A stretch of 64,000 nucleotides of DNA from Pterobdella sp. o SKG-2022 (Eukaryota > Annelida > Clitellata > Hirudinida > Piscicolidae). Position 1 is the first letter of the stretch; each line of letters begins with the position of its first letter. Shown piece after piece: positions 28,501 to 64,000 of this stretch. A program made the position numbers and the translations under genes. The DNA lies in the NCBI GenBank assembly GCA_964035795.1, contig OZ038325.1, positions 4,841,163 to 4,905,162 of the forward strand. The letters are read 5' to 3'. The notes under the pieces were generated by a model. The model ran no database searches. It worked only from the letters and a program-made list of their open reading frames with translations, and was not told the DNA's origin.

Positions 28501-29245
28501 AAACGAATAATAGAGGTGAAAAAACGTATGAATTTTTTAAAGTAGGTTTTTCTTTATTTACTTGAAAACTTTGTATTACCGGTTGTCTTCATTAGTGGTT
28601 TTATTCATTTATTGATTTTAGCTTTTAGTAGACGTAACCTTTTTTGTTTTTGTATTACATTAGTTTTGTTTCAATGAAGTGGTGCTTTCCAACTCTAGTT
28701 TATTGAAAATTTATAATATATAAATCACAATTGAAAGATGACAAGTCAAGAAAAAGCTTATTACCAACTTGATTTGCTGTAGTTAATGTTTAACTTACAA
28801 CCAATCTATACCTTGCAGCTATAACTTGAGTCGGTTATAACAATTATTGAAATAAAAATGTGTAGTAACTAAAGAAAAACGAATATTGAGTTTGCAACAG
28901 AATGCCACCAAACACCACATGCAACCAAAAATACCAGATTAATACGAGATTTTGTAATATCTTTTTGTGTATCGAACACTGCCCGCGGGAATGAATTGTT
29001 GTAAAAAAAATAATAATATTATTATTAATAACAGATAATAATAAAAACAGTAATAATAACAACAATAATAATAAGTGAAAATCACGAAATAAAGAATAAG
29101 ACTTTAGAAAAACTAAGAGAGATTATTACAGTAACGTGAAACATTCGACGCATAATCACTTAATGAAACCATATCAATACAAAACACAAAAATCAGAAGT
29201 ATTATTACTAGATAACAAATCGATGCTACTTAACAACGGAGAGGG
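28501..29245. other. Spacer between the convergent bHLH and SLC39A9 genes
   Basis: AT-rich, with short AAT runs at 29010-29080. Probably holds both 3' UTRs. No gene seen. Confidence 0.5.
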
Positions 29246-32200
29246 TTAGTGATGGTGGCCGAAGGAGAGAAACAAGGGAGCCAAGCACCCCGTTATGAGG
29301 CATAACAAGTCTGTGAAAGTGAAGTGGGAGTGTTGGTGGGCGGTGGATAGTGCACTGTTAAGCTGCGGCAAGATGTGCACTGTTGCCACATATAGGAAGG
29401 TGCCTCCACTGAAAAGCATGGCCAGTCCTGTCACGTGGTTCGATGCCAGAGCTTCCTTGCTGCTCTATTCGGTGGTAATTGTTTTATTATTAGTATTACT
29501 AATCCAATATGATTGGACTGTTATAAATGTCCCAGTAACTGGTATTGACAGCCTAAATTATTGATACTATAAAAATAATTCATAGAAAGGGCCATTTTAT
29601 TTGAGACAAAGTTTTATAGGCTGCCAGTCCGAGCTAACGTCCAACTTGAAATTATCGAGTTCAAGATCTGCCGTTTCCACACTTGGGCAGTTTGCCTTGC
29701 CGTGTTCAACAAAAAGAAATATCATCCCCCAACGATACCAGAATAGCAATTTGTCGATATCTGCTCCCGAAGTTCCCTTTAGTCAAGTTATAACAAAAAA
29801 GCAGTCTCAAATTGAAGACGCCATCTTTGGTACAGTTTAGCGTCATGCCCAGGACCGATTTTCTCGTCATTATATATTTTCTTCAAATCTTTATTTATGC
29901 TTTTTGTTTATTTCTGTAATTTATCCATTATTTCAAGTTTAATATTCATCCACCATCCTTGTTATAAGTTATAACATTATAGTAATCATAAAAACACGGT
30001 AATATTTGAATTTTTTATTTCCTCAACAATAAAGTTAAAATATTATCGTGTTTTTATGGTTCACATTTTGGAGGCTAATTATTCACAAAACTATTATATT
30101 AATATTTACATGAATGATGACTCTATTATACTTAACACAAAAGTTCCAACCTGTCCCAGAGCAAAGTAGGTGAGCATGGCCATGATGGGGGCGGCTGCAG
30201 AGAAGAGGCTCAAGTGGCGTCTTATGCGATTGCGGTCCATGCCTTCGTGCAACAGGAAGGAAACCAGGCCAAATGAGGCTGGTGCCTGAATGGCGTTAAT
30301 GGAAGTTACAGCTGTGTGATCGAGTTAATTTCATGGCTCTATTTTGATCTAAGAGTGTGTAACCACAATGATCTTGAATTATAATATCATATCACAAATT
30401 ACAATCTATTATACCCATAATATCAAATTAGTATTTAAAAATAAAAAATATTTTAAAATTATTCATTAATTTAAAATATCTTAGCATCCTGACATTCGGT
30501 GAACTAAACTCCAATGCAACACAACAATTATATTTATTTAGTTTTTTGTAGCATAAAACAATTCAATCAAGTTTTCCGCAAAAGCGGCAGTTTGAAACCT
30601 GTTTTTCTCTGCATAATTATTATCAGTACCATAAACTCTTGACCACACACAACAAAGAGAAATCACCTTATGGAGCATGATAGCCACAAAGACGATCACT
30701 TCCACCTGGGTCTGTGAGGTGGAAGCTGCTGCTCCCAGTGCTATGCCATCCACTGAGGTTGTTATGGCGTTGTGTTAGTAATAGGTGTGCAATGAATAAA
30801 CAGCTAGATAAACTGATAGATTAATAGATAATGATGGATTTAAGTATATAATGAATTAAAAGGTAGATGGATTATTGAATGGATATATAAAAAATGATAG
30901 ATCAGAAGATAGATTTAGATATTTATAGAGAAAAAAAATCGATAAATAGATTCATGAATAAATAGCTGGCTAAAGAAATAGGCAGAAATGAAAAAAAATA
31001 GATAACTAGTTAGATCTCATTATTTTGTTTATAGCCCATTTTCCTCAACAGAGACTTATGTTTTATATATAGTGCGATATACATTCCCATGCAAATAAAA
31101 CTATGAAAGAAATAAACAATGAGAATGCAAACAAAAAAAACGAAATGAAACCTGCGGCATGCACCACAAGGCCCAGGGTGGCAGTGATCTTGTTGCGGTT
31201 TTGAGGGGGGTTCTCTGGGAAACAACAATGACAAATCAATGTGTGAGCTTGTGTGGAAAAATGATGTTTTGATGTCAACTGTGTGAAATTATTTAAAACA
31301 ATCTACCAAGTTAAGTTATTCATGAACAAACTAAACAAGAAAAATATTTTAATTGAAATCCTAACAAGGGTGGCTAAAAATAACTCACAAACAAGAAAAA
31401 ATTTCAATAATGAAAAGTACAATAGTATTGAGAAAATAAAATAACCCTTACAATAACAGATAATGAATGGCCATGAGAAAATACATATATGGCATCTCGG
31501 TTACAAAACTACCACATTCTTAGTAAATCACTTTTTGAGTGAACAGCTCTGTTTCATGAGAGTACCACATTAGAACCATGTGCACGAAAATATAAAATTT
31601 TCAAAGTGATGAAGTGAAAAATATAATGAAAGAGCGAAGAAAAAAATTTTTTTAAAATTTCACAAAAGAATTTTCAATGAGTTTTTATCAGCTTAATCGA
31701 GATTTTTCAAATTTTTAAGCCTCATAATTATACTTGAAACTTGTTTTTTGCAACTATGTTATGAATAAATAAATCTTTTGATTATTCTCTGGAAAAATAA
31801 AATTTTAAAGCCATAAGATTTTCCTAAAGACGCTTGAAGTAGTTTATACATTTGATTTTATTCCCTTCAAAGTGATCAACCAGTAAATGGTTCCTTTCAA
31901 AACTCAGTCAAACTTGCATGAATTCTTGGATCATTTTTTTAATAAAATTAATTCTAAAAAAATAATGTCTTCAAAAAACCTTATAAGGTAGTTTGAATTT
32001 TTATTTTTTTACCTTCAAAATGGTCAAGCAATTGATGATTTTTTTCAAACTTTCGAGTCAAAAGTTTATAAGCCCTAACCACTTTTTGGAAAAAAATTAG
32101 AAAACTATATCTAAAAAATGTCTTTATTTAATTTAAAAAAAAAATTGATTTATTTAATTTAGAAAATTTAATTAATTAAATTTATTTTCAATTATTTAGA

Positions 32201-34003
32201 ATAAAAATTCAATGACCAATTGAAAACCCTTTTAATATTTAACTGAAACTTGATCCCAACATGAAAAATTTATAATAAACGGATTAGCTGACTACTGTCA
32301 ACCTACAGAAACTACAATCCAACGCAAACCGCATAAAACATCATCATCGTCCCCATCATCTTTCATAGCTCATTTTTATGAGATTAAGCACCAGCCACAC
32401 CAAAACTTGATGAAAATGATGCCGATATAAACATCACAACCACATCAAACCTGTTGAAGAGGGTGCCGATGCGAGTTGGTCGATAAGCAACATAAGGACA
32501 AAGCCCAAAATGAGTGGCAGACCCATGTGTGTGTGGAGGTTCTGATGGTGGTCCTCATTGTGGTGCTCTTTGTGCTCCGATGCTGCAGGTGGGTCTGTGG
32601 GTGGATGGTCAGTTAAGGATGTTCCTATAAGGTAGATTATTTTTTTAAAGACATCTTAAGCATCTTTATCATCATCATCATTTTGCCTCTGTTTCCATTC
32701 TAGCATGAGTTGGATGGAGTCTCATAATGGCTTTTCTCCACAATCTACAGTCTTGGGCAAGTTCAGGTTTCATTTTTTTAAGATCATTGCTTACTAATTG
32801 GCACCATGTTTACAGTCTTGTATTTAAAAACTTTTTGTTTTTATTCATCAAAAAATGGTGGATTATGCTCAACTGATGACGATGATGTTCACATGCAGAT
32901 TATGATAAATTAATAGTAATACTAACATGGATCGAGTGATCACTAATGATGAGAATATTAATGATTAATTTTTTTTAATATCACCATTCTTATGAGCCTT
33001 TTTTTTTTTCAATTTTCATATAAAAAACCTTTTTAAAAATAAAATGATAATATTCATTTTTGCAGAACTGGAACAAACAACCAAAGTAACAACTTTGAAA
33101 AAGAAATGAAATATATGTTATAATCCAATCAATATTAAACTTACAGTTTAATTGATAATATGCTATAAAAAAAAATTTTGAAAATTTTGCGAAAAGAAAT
33201 TGAATGGTCAAATGAACCTAATTTGACCTATTCTCTAGCACCAAGTTAAAGTGTAATATTTTTATTTTTGTATTCTTTTCATTTATATAGCACACAACTT
33301 ACATAAAAAACTTTGCTTTAAAAGCACTAAAATATTGGATAAAACTACTTGTTAATTTTTAAAATTTGTTAAAAGTATGGAAGTAACCTTGCTTTTGCAA
33401 TGGTGGCACTCCTGCTTTCATGGTAACCTCCTGTAGCTTCCTCATCAGTAGTTGGTCATCATGGTGGTCATGATGGGCTGTGGCAACTTCAATCAAGATT
33501 TATTTTATACTTTAAAATAATTAATTGTTAATTTGTTTTGTCTGTTTTACTTTAAAAATTTATATAAATTTTTAACTGCTTAAGTTTAAAATTCACTCAT
33601 CTTTAAATATTTTTTATAGCTTTAGACAACATAAAGAACTTTTCTTCAAAAGCCACTCACCATTTGTGAGAATGGCATGAACACCTTCAGGAATAATCAC
33701 TACTAACGCTGTTCCTACCAACAATCCTGCTCCCAATATACTTACTTTACGTAACTTCGACTGAAATCACAAAAATATTTTTAGAACATAATAGCATAAA
33801 AATCAGAAGGTATAACTAACTTGTTTTAATGTAAACTAAATTCGTAGATAAGTTTATAATTAATAATTAGAATAGGAAATAACTTATTCTCCATAATGTT
33901 AAACCTCAGAAAATGGAATGGCCAAAGGTAGAATGCCAGCTAAGAAGCAACCAACCAACATCGCTAAACACAATATTGACAAAGTCCACAACTCGTTCAT
34001 CAT
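29246..34003 (-). CDS. SLC39A9: Zinc transporter ZIP9
   Basis: ZIP-family transporter that moves zinc into the cytosol; vertebrate ZIP9 is in the Golgi and plasma membrane. Eight exons: 34003-33905, 33760-33661, 33477-33388, 32624-32451, 31214-31152, 30752-30667, 30285-30151, 29464-29246. All phases fit and give 321 residues, close to the family length. Membrane segments in order: [40 protein letters not shown] followed by GVHA; a cytosolic His-rich loop (AHHDHHDD and [16 protein letters not shown]); [35 protein letters not shown] with the metal-site His and Asp; [59 protein letters not shown]; a last segment ending SFGHHH. Start chosen from homology; two ATG codons are adjacent. The next gene starts 833 bp upstream on the other strand. 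Confidence 0.96.
29515..29840. repeat. Dispersed ~330-bp repeat, copy 1
   Basis: Matches 51775-52110 in the same orientation, for example ATGTCCCAGTAACTG, GCTGCCAGTCCGAGCTAA and CACACTTGGGCAGTTTGCCT against near-identical strings there. Lies in an SLC39A9 intron. Family unknown; no coding frame is shared between copies. Confidence 0.75.
29987..30058. repeat. Inverted repeat
   Basis: CATAAAAACACGGTAATATT at 29987 has a 21-bp reverse-complement partner ending at 30058 with a single mismatch and a 30-bp loop. Probably a small palindromic element in an SLC39A9 intron. Confidence 0.6.
32670..32820. repeat. SINE/LINE-tail-like repeat after (TCA)n
   Basis: A short TCA run is followed by CCTCTGTTTCCATTCTAGCA and TGAGTTGGATGGAG. 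This resembles a repeat widespread in lophotrochozoan genomes (TCA repeat, then tccatgctagcatgggttggac). Recognised from memory of that family, so moderate confidence. It lies in an SLC39A9 intron. Confidence 0.35.
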
Positions 34004-34835
34004 TGAAAAATTTTAAATATGATATTTACTGAGTAAAAATAATGTTCAAGTTACTTTGTTCACACACAGCCTGTAAACATTTTAATTGTAAAAGTAAATT
34101 CGATGCCTAAATTATATGTTTAAGTTTTATGTTATTAATCAATGGTTTAAAAGTTAAAAAAAAAATGACATTCAAATATTAATTTTTAAATAATAATAAA
34201 TTTTAAATTGACTTTTATGAGCTATACGTTTGCTTTGATATAGTTTTAGAATCTTTATACTTTTAGAGTAAAAGTGTTTTCTAAGTTAAAATATCTATAT
34301 ACCTAAATAGAGTCAATAAAACAAGAAACATTGCTGACGATGATATCCTTGGCGTATCGATGATCAAAGTCTTTTATAATAAATATAAAATACCCGCTGT
34401 GTTTTTTTGATTTATTTTTTAAAAATAATAAATAAAAATTAATGTTTAAATAATTTTGAACGGTCGTTTATTTGTCCATTCCTCTTTTCCTACATCATTC
34501 ATTCGTTCTCCATTCATTCATGCAAACGTGGAACTATTTTATTGTTCAATAAAAGTAGTAACAATAGCAAGATAGAATAATATATTATTCATACTAAAAA
34601 TCAATTACAAGGCGTCAAAGTTAGAGCCTGTATATACATGCCACTTAGCAACCTTAAATGCTTGTTTATCTGTTGTACCAACGTATCTTTCCGGTGAATG
34701 TCTACACACTGTTGTGTTTTGTCAGTTCTGAATTTTTTTGAGTTTTTGTGCGCGTTCATTGTTTTAAAAATGTTTATTTATAAATTTAAACTCCATAAAT
34801 CAAGTTGATATAATTAATGCTGCAATTATCAATCG

Positions 34836-37800
34836 ATGGATTCTGAAAAAAACGAAAAAGAATTACGGAGATTGAAAGAAGAAGTAAGGAAGATGGAAGA
34901 GAAAATTAGAAACTTGGAAACAGGAAAGAAAGAAAACCCAAAAGTTAAACTTGCAAAAACATACGATGATCCAGACGTTATAGGTGTGTTTTGAGACTTC
35001 ATTACTTATCTTTATACATTACAGACCTTTGAGACCTGTTAACTTTTGCAGGCATAAAACTGAAATCTTTCGAAAAACAAATTCCAATTCTTTTATATGT
35101 CAAGCATTATCTGTTTTTTGCTGATTCATATAGAACTATCTGAAAAGCTTATTCGAATTATATTCATTATAATAGTTTTCGAGATTTAAATACATTTGAT
35201 GCCTCGAGATTTAATCGCTCTCACTTTATAAACAATTTTCTCTGTTTTACTGAATGCATTTTAATAATTAAACTTTTTAGTGGAAGTTTTATTACAAACA
35301 GTTGGGTTATGTTATGCGAGGCCACTTCTTAAACAACCATTAAAAGAAATATAATAAATTAATCAGTTATATTCTATCATCCAATTTTTGGTAGCTTAAA
35401 TTTGAAAAAAAAACCACTTATGAAAAAAATATATTAAGTTAATTGCGGTTAACATCTTATGTATTATATATTTCAAAATTTTATGTTAAAGTTTTCCACC
35501 ACGTGACGGCCGATTACTACGGTGGTGCCTTCGAAAATACAATGGCTGGAATCAGGGTTTGAACAAAAATCAATGGTAAGCTCTTGAATTTGGCAAGGCT
35601 CAAAGCCAGAACCAAGCTCAGAAAAGTTCTAGTTCAAAAACTCCAGTTTGCAGACGACTGTGCTCTGGTTGCTCATTCTCTGAAAGAACTACAAGAAACC
35701 ACAAACTGTTTTACACCCAGCTGCTAAAAAATGTTGTTCAATTATCAGCTTGAAAAGAACTAGTTTTACATCAACACAGCTCAAGACTCAGTAATCAAAC
35801 GCCATCAGTCTTCATTAGTAATAATAAGTTTGAAGTGGCTCAGAAGTTTACCTATTTGAACAGTGTGGTTGCCTCAACATCCTCTTTAGACGAGGAAATA
35901 GAATCCAGGATAAGAAAAGCATATTTTGCTTTCGAAAAACTAAGAAACCGTGCTTAGTTCCAAAGCATCAGACTATCCACTATACTAAAAGTCTACAAAG
36001 CAGTAGTTATCTCCACACTTTTATACGGCTGTGAAACCTAGAGTCTTTATCGGAAACACTTGCGACTGCTTGACCAATTGCAACAGCGCCATCTGAGGCA
36101 TCTCATGTCGATAAAATGGCAAGATAGAATTTAAATATAAAAGTTTTATCTTTTGCAAGCTTTTTTGTTGTTTTATTTTTAGTTTTGGCTGCGCAATTAC
36201 GCTGGGTAGGTCATGTTGTCCGAATACCTGATGGAAAGCTTTCAAAAGATATTCTCTGAGGGCAACTATCCACTGGCACTAGGAAGAAAGAAGGCCAACG
36301 TTTGAGCTTCATCGAACAATAAAAATAACTTCAACAAACCCAGTTGATAGGGAGAACCTGGCAAGCGGTCGATCTCGATAGGAAAACGCTATCAAAGAGG
36401 GAGTTAAGACATCCGAAAAAAAAAACCAAACAGAAGCTTCAAACGAGCACCTCGAAAGACATAAAAATGAAGTGTAGCCACACCAAACGTTTAGACTTGT
36501 CCTGAATGCAGTAGGTTCTGCCTATCCAGAAGGGGTTCAGCAAGCCATTTCAGAAAACATCGGAGAAAAACATCATCAACCGTTCAGAATAGATAGGAAA
36601 AGAAAAGGACGGTGGTCTGTTACGATGGAGGAAATTTATCATGTATCATACTTAATCATATTCTTTTTATTGATCGATACTTGAATATTGCGCTGAAAAA
36701 TGTCTGCTGGCTTTCATACTGTATGATATTGTTTAAAATATAAGTTACATTTCAGAAATTAAAAATGAAAATTGAGATTTTTAGAATTCATTTTAGCATT
36801 CAAAATAAATTTTCAGCCATGCAAACATTTTAACTTATTTCGTTAAACAAAACACTTCAGTTTTTTTTCAAAATATACAAAATATTTACCTAATAGTATC
36901 ATCATCTGATTATAAGCAAACAACATATCAAGTATAATCTATGCCATCTTTCAAGAACGCATAAACCAGAAACTGCAGTTCCAGCACGACCAAATAAACA
37001 GCTACCATGACCAACTTCTCCTTCTGCAACATCTCCTTATCCAGGTTCTATTCTATATTATACCAGTTTGTTTAAAAATTCGTTGATGTCATTTATAAAA
37101 TTAAATAAAATAGTCTTGCAATTGCAAGAAAATATTTTACCAAGAAAAATGCTTGTTGAGCCCCCAGATTCTCCAATCTATTAATCATAGGGACTTTAGA
37201 TAACTAACGATAGTCTACACAAGTAATTTCCAAGTGGCATCATCGAAACACCACGCATTAATTAGTGAAGATACCAGTCTTGATATTTCTTCAACTGCTA
37301 GGCCAAGGATAAGAGGGTCGATAGGAGCACCTTGTTGAACCACTGAAGAAAAAGGATTAATCTGTCATTTATGAAGATTGTTCTGGTGTTGGTAATCTAG
37401 CTGGGTCAAGTTGTAGATTGTGAAGATAAGCTGGCGACATACTTTAAAGAGATTATCTCTGCAAAAGGCGTTTTTCATATCAAGTTTGATGAAATGATTA
37501 TCGAAAAATTTCTGGTTCGGTTATTAGAAATATAATCTTGAATAGAACCTACGACCTCTCTGCATCCCTCACGAACACCTAGTTGGATAAGTCCAAGATC
37601 GATGCTAGCGTCATCAAACCCTCTGAAAATTCTGATTTTGAACGCTAGTCTAAAACAAGTTTCCAATTTCAATAAGTCAAATACCAGCATTTTTTCAAAG
37701 GACAGTTAAATTATAAGTGAGAATAAGCTCGTTGGTTTAATAAGACAAAATTATGCAAAAGTTGACGACTTGCTTAAATTTCTTCCAGTTTTGAATTAAA

Positions 37801-38733
37801 AAAAATTGAGTTTGAGCAAAAGGTCAAATCTAAATTTTGAAGTGAAGTAATATTAAGTATCTGACATAAAACTAAGCGTATTAGCAAACATAGAATAAAA
37901 ATAAAACCTAACAGAAAAACGATAAAGAAAAAGAGCTGTTGACAAACAGGTCCAAAAGCAATGACCACATAAAAGTCCCTTCGAATCTTTTTTTAAATAC
38001 CAACTCCCTTTCTTCCATTTCACCCAACCCTATCTCTCCTAGCTCTTCCACCACCATCAACCTGCCTCTATCCCCAACTTCATTCAAAGCTTCACCTTCA
38101 TCTTCCACACCTCAACACCATTCCGACAAAAAGCCTAAATTGTCATTAGTTTCATCAACATTCTCTCCACCTTCTCCTCCACTACCAACCCCATCATCAT
38201 CACATAAGACACCCAGTTCTAAAGCACCATCTTCATCTCACTTGGAGACGATAGCAGAATTAAAACAGCAACTGCGTGTGAAGGACCAGAGATTAAAAGG
38301 ATTGAAAGAAGCATATAAGCAGCAAGAGAGAGTGATTGAAAAAATGCATATTGTGATGGAGGAGCTCTGTGTCACCAAAAGTTTGGGAGTTTATTTTAAA
38401 GGCTTTTTAGGCGCTTTAGAAACATCAAAGCGCATTATAAGTAAATTTGATTGGTTAATGTTATGCTCATTTAACTAGAGTTTTAAATAATTTTAAAAAT
38501 GACGTAAAAACTGCAAAATAGAATTGATCTCTGTTATTATCGAATAATTGCGACTCTCGCTAGCCTATTAATTTGTTTCATAAAGCTAAATAAAAAGTCA
38601 AAACTATCATTAAACAATAATAACATAAAGATTCATTGATGATGCAGTAGAGGAGCTGAAACACAAGGTGGACACAATAACAAACGAAAACGAGATCCTC
38701 AAGCAGCAACTGGGCTTTTATGACTCTCTGTGA
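34836..38733 (+). CDS. Unidentified coiled-coil protein (exons partly resolved)
   Basis: I do not recognise this gene. Exon 1 (34836-34983, donor ATAG|gtgtgt) begins MDSEKNEKELRRLKEEVRKM and is a clear coiled coil, then KLAKTYDDPDVI. A phase-compatible exon at 36956-37044 reads RINQKLQFQHDQINSYHDQL, again helical. An open frame at about 37940-38390 encodes a Ser/Pro/Thr-rich disordered region followed by a coiled coil (IAELKQQLRVKDQRLKGLKE, then AYKQQERVIEKMH). A final exon (about 38653-38733) reads EELKHKVDTITNENEILKQQ and ends LGFYDSL then TGA. Splice phases between the last three pieces are not fully settled and an exon may be missing near 37.1-37.9 kb. No membrane segment. A cytoskeletal or scaffold role would be a guess. 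It is convergent with the spectraplakin gene. Confidence 0.5.
35505..36510 (+). pseudogene. RTE-like LINE reverse-transcriptase remnant
   Basis: Conceptual translation shows LQFADDCALVAHS, the catalytic FADD motif, then FTYLNSVVASTSSLDEEIES, VYKAVVISTLLYGCET, LRLLDQLQQRHLRHLMSIKW and AAQLRWVGHVVRIPDGKLSK. These are blocks typical of RTE-type elements common in molluscs, annelids and flatworms. Several stops and frame changes interrupt it. It lies in an intron of the coiled-coil gene in the sense direction; the N-terminal endonuclease part is missing. Confidence 0.8.
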
Positions 38734-38786
38734 CGTTGCTCCATCATGGTTATAACTTCTCACCATCATAGCTCTCATCATCTTTT

Positions 38787-38842
38787 TTCACACTCATCCT
38801 CTTTTCACACTCATCCTCTTTTCACACTCATCCTCTTTTCAC
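38787..38842. repeat. 17-bp tandem repeat
   Basis: TTTTCACACTCATCCTC repeated about three times just after the stop codon of the coiled-coil gene. Confidence 0.8.
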
Positions 38843-39035
38843 TATTGTTGATTTCATCTTTCATCTTTTTATATATTTTTTTATCAGTATCCTCTTTCTC
38901 TTTTTTCAGTTTTTCTTGTTTTTCATGCTCCTCTTCGTAACCACCCCATATGTGTTCATCGTCTGGATCACGTGACTAGCCCATTGACGTACTTGAATAT
39001 TTTAATTATTTATGAAAACACTCCCAAAAAATCAT

Positions 39036-39224
39036 TGATAACTATGATACAAAAGATCTTTGATAACTATGATACAAAAGATCTTTGATAACTATGATAC
39101 AAAAGATCTTTGATAACTATGATACAAAAGATCTTTGATAACTATGATACAAAAGATCTTTGATAACTATGATACAAAAGATCTTTGATAACTATGATAC
39201 AAAAGATCTTTGATAACTGTAGTA
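39036..39224. repeat. 25-bp minisatellite with a palindromic core
   Basis: Eight starts of TGATAACTATGATACAAAAG at 25-bp spacing (39036, 39061 and so on to 39211); the interior copies are identical. Each junction forms the perfect palindrome AAAGATCTTT. It sits in the 1-kb gap between the convergent coiled-coil and spectraplakin genes. Confidence 0.97.
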
Positions 39225-39747
39225 CATTTTCGTATTATGAATCTACACATTCGAAAACGAAAAGACGAAAGTGAAGTTAAGCAATAAATGTTAGATTTGT
39301 TTTGATCAAAGTCAGAGTAGTTGCTTTAATGGAGCATTATCAATACCAAGGAAACGAAAAACGAAAACTATGAATAGATTTAATCAAAATAAAAACTAAA
39401 AATAATTTTCTATAATTAGGAACCATGTAAAATTGGCTATGCTTTTGAAATATCAATTCGTAGGCGGGTTTAAAAGTTGATGAATATTCATGAGATGCAG
39501 CAGGTTAAATCAAAGAAGTATGCACGATTTTGATTTGAGTCGAATCGGAAAACAAATTATTCATATGAAATCATATATATAAACAAAATGATATAAAAAT
39601 GTTGGTGAAAATGGAATTATAGAGGATGTTGAACTGGAGTTGAAAGATTCAACAAACTCCATACAATCTAATATCAATACATAACAAAGTCAATTAAGTC
39701 GGCAACGTTGTAATAAAATGAATAAAAAGGTAAATAGAAAAACTGCA

Positions 39748-63910
<24,163 letters not shown>

Positions 63911-64000
63911 CTGCAGTTTCAAAAAAGTTTAGCATTAAAAAAGAGGTTAATACATTGAAGATCTTACTAGGGCGTTGTTAAACTCTTTAACACATAAGGG

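Noticed and set aside
39037..39224. Regularly spaced repeats considered as a CRISPR array
   Set aside because: Units are directly adjacent with no spacers and the genome is eukaryotic.

Overview
The window looks like metazoan nuclear DNA: AT-rich, split genes with GT/AG introns, many microsatellites and decayed transposons. Proteins recognised by homology are animal housekeeping and developmental genes. Short introns and intergenic spaces, fast-evolving proteins, and lophotrochozoan-style LINE fragments make me think of an annelid or mollusc with a fairly small genome (a leech such as Helobdella is my best guess; this is inference, not shown by the sequence). The reading frames given here were spliced by eye. 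Phase bookkeeping closes exactly for UBE2N, SLC39A9 and the spectraplakin, which is strong internal support.

Layout. 1-7.9 kb: intergenic, with (GAA)n, (GT)n, (AAT)n and (GATA)n tracts and a long palindrome. 7.96-10.58 kb (+): an orphan Asn/Gln/Lys-rich gene of at least three exons behind E-box and CRE-like sites. 10.6-16.4 kb: no host gene seen; two LINE fragments on opposite strands. 16.4-18.0 kb (-): an orphan single-C2H2 zinc-finger gene. 18.6-21.4 kb (-): complete UBE2N (Ubc13). 21.7-26.3 kb (+): EOGT, the EGF-domain O-GlcNAc transferase, divergent from UBE2N across 306 bp and interrupted by a 200-base assembly gap. 27.5-28.1 kb (+): part of a Twist-like bHLH gene. 29.2-34.0 kb (-): complete SLC39A9 (ZIP9 zinc transporter), eight exons. 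34.8-38.7 kb (+): an unidentified coiled-coil gene carrying a dead RTE-like LINE. 39.7-63.9 kb (-): the C-terminal 1507 residues of a spectraplakin (MACF1/dystonin/Shot), 25 exons: spectrin repeats, two EF-hands, GAR domain, then an unusual ~670-residue tail dominated by Asn and Asp.

Mobile DNA. A Jockey/CR1-like LINE (47.8-50.3 kb) and a piggyBac fossil (59.5-62.2 kb) sit in spectraplakin introns. The LINE carries a 2A-type ribosome-skipping motif with a substitution at its invariant glycine. The piggyBac copy still has perfect 14-bp terminal inverted repeats and TTAA on both sides. A palindromic foldback family with an AAAGCTTTGTG core recurs at several places. The protein genes do not form a pathway or operon; shared control is plausible only for the head-to-head UBE2N/EOGT pair.
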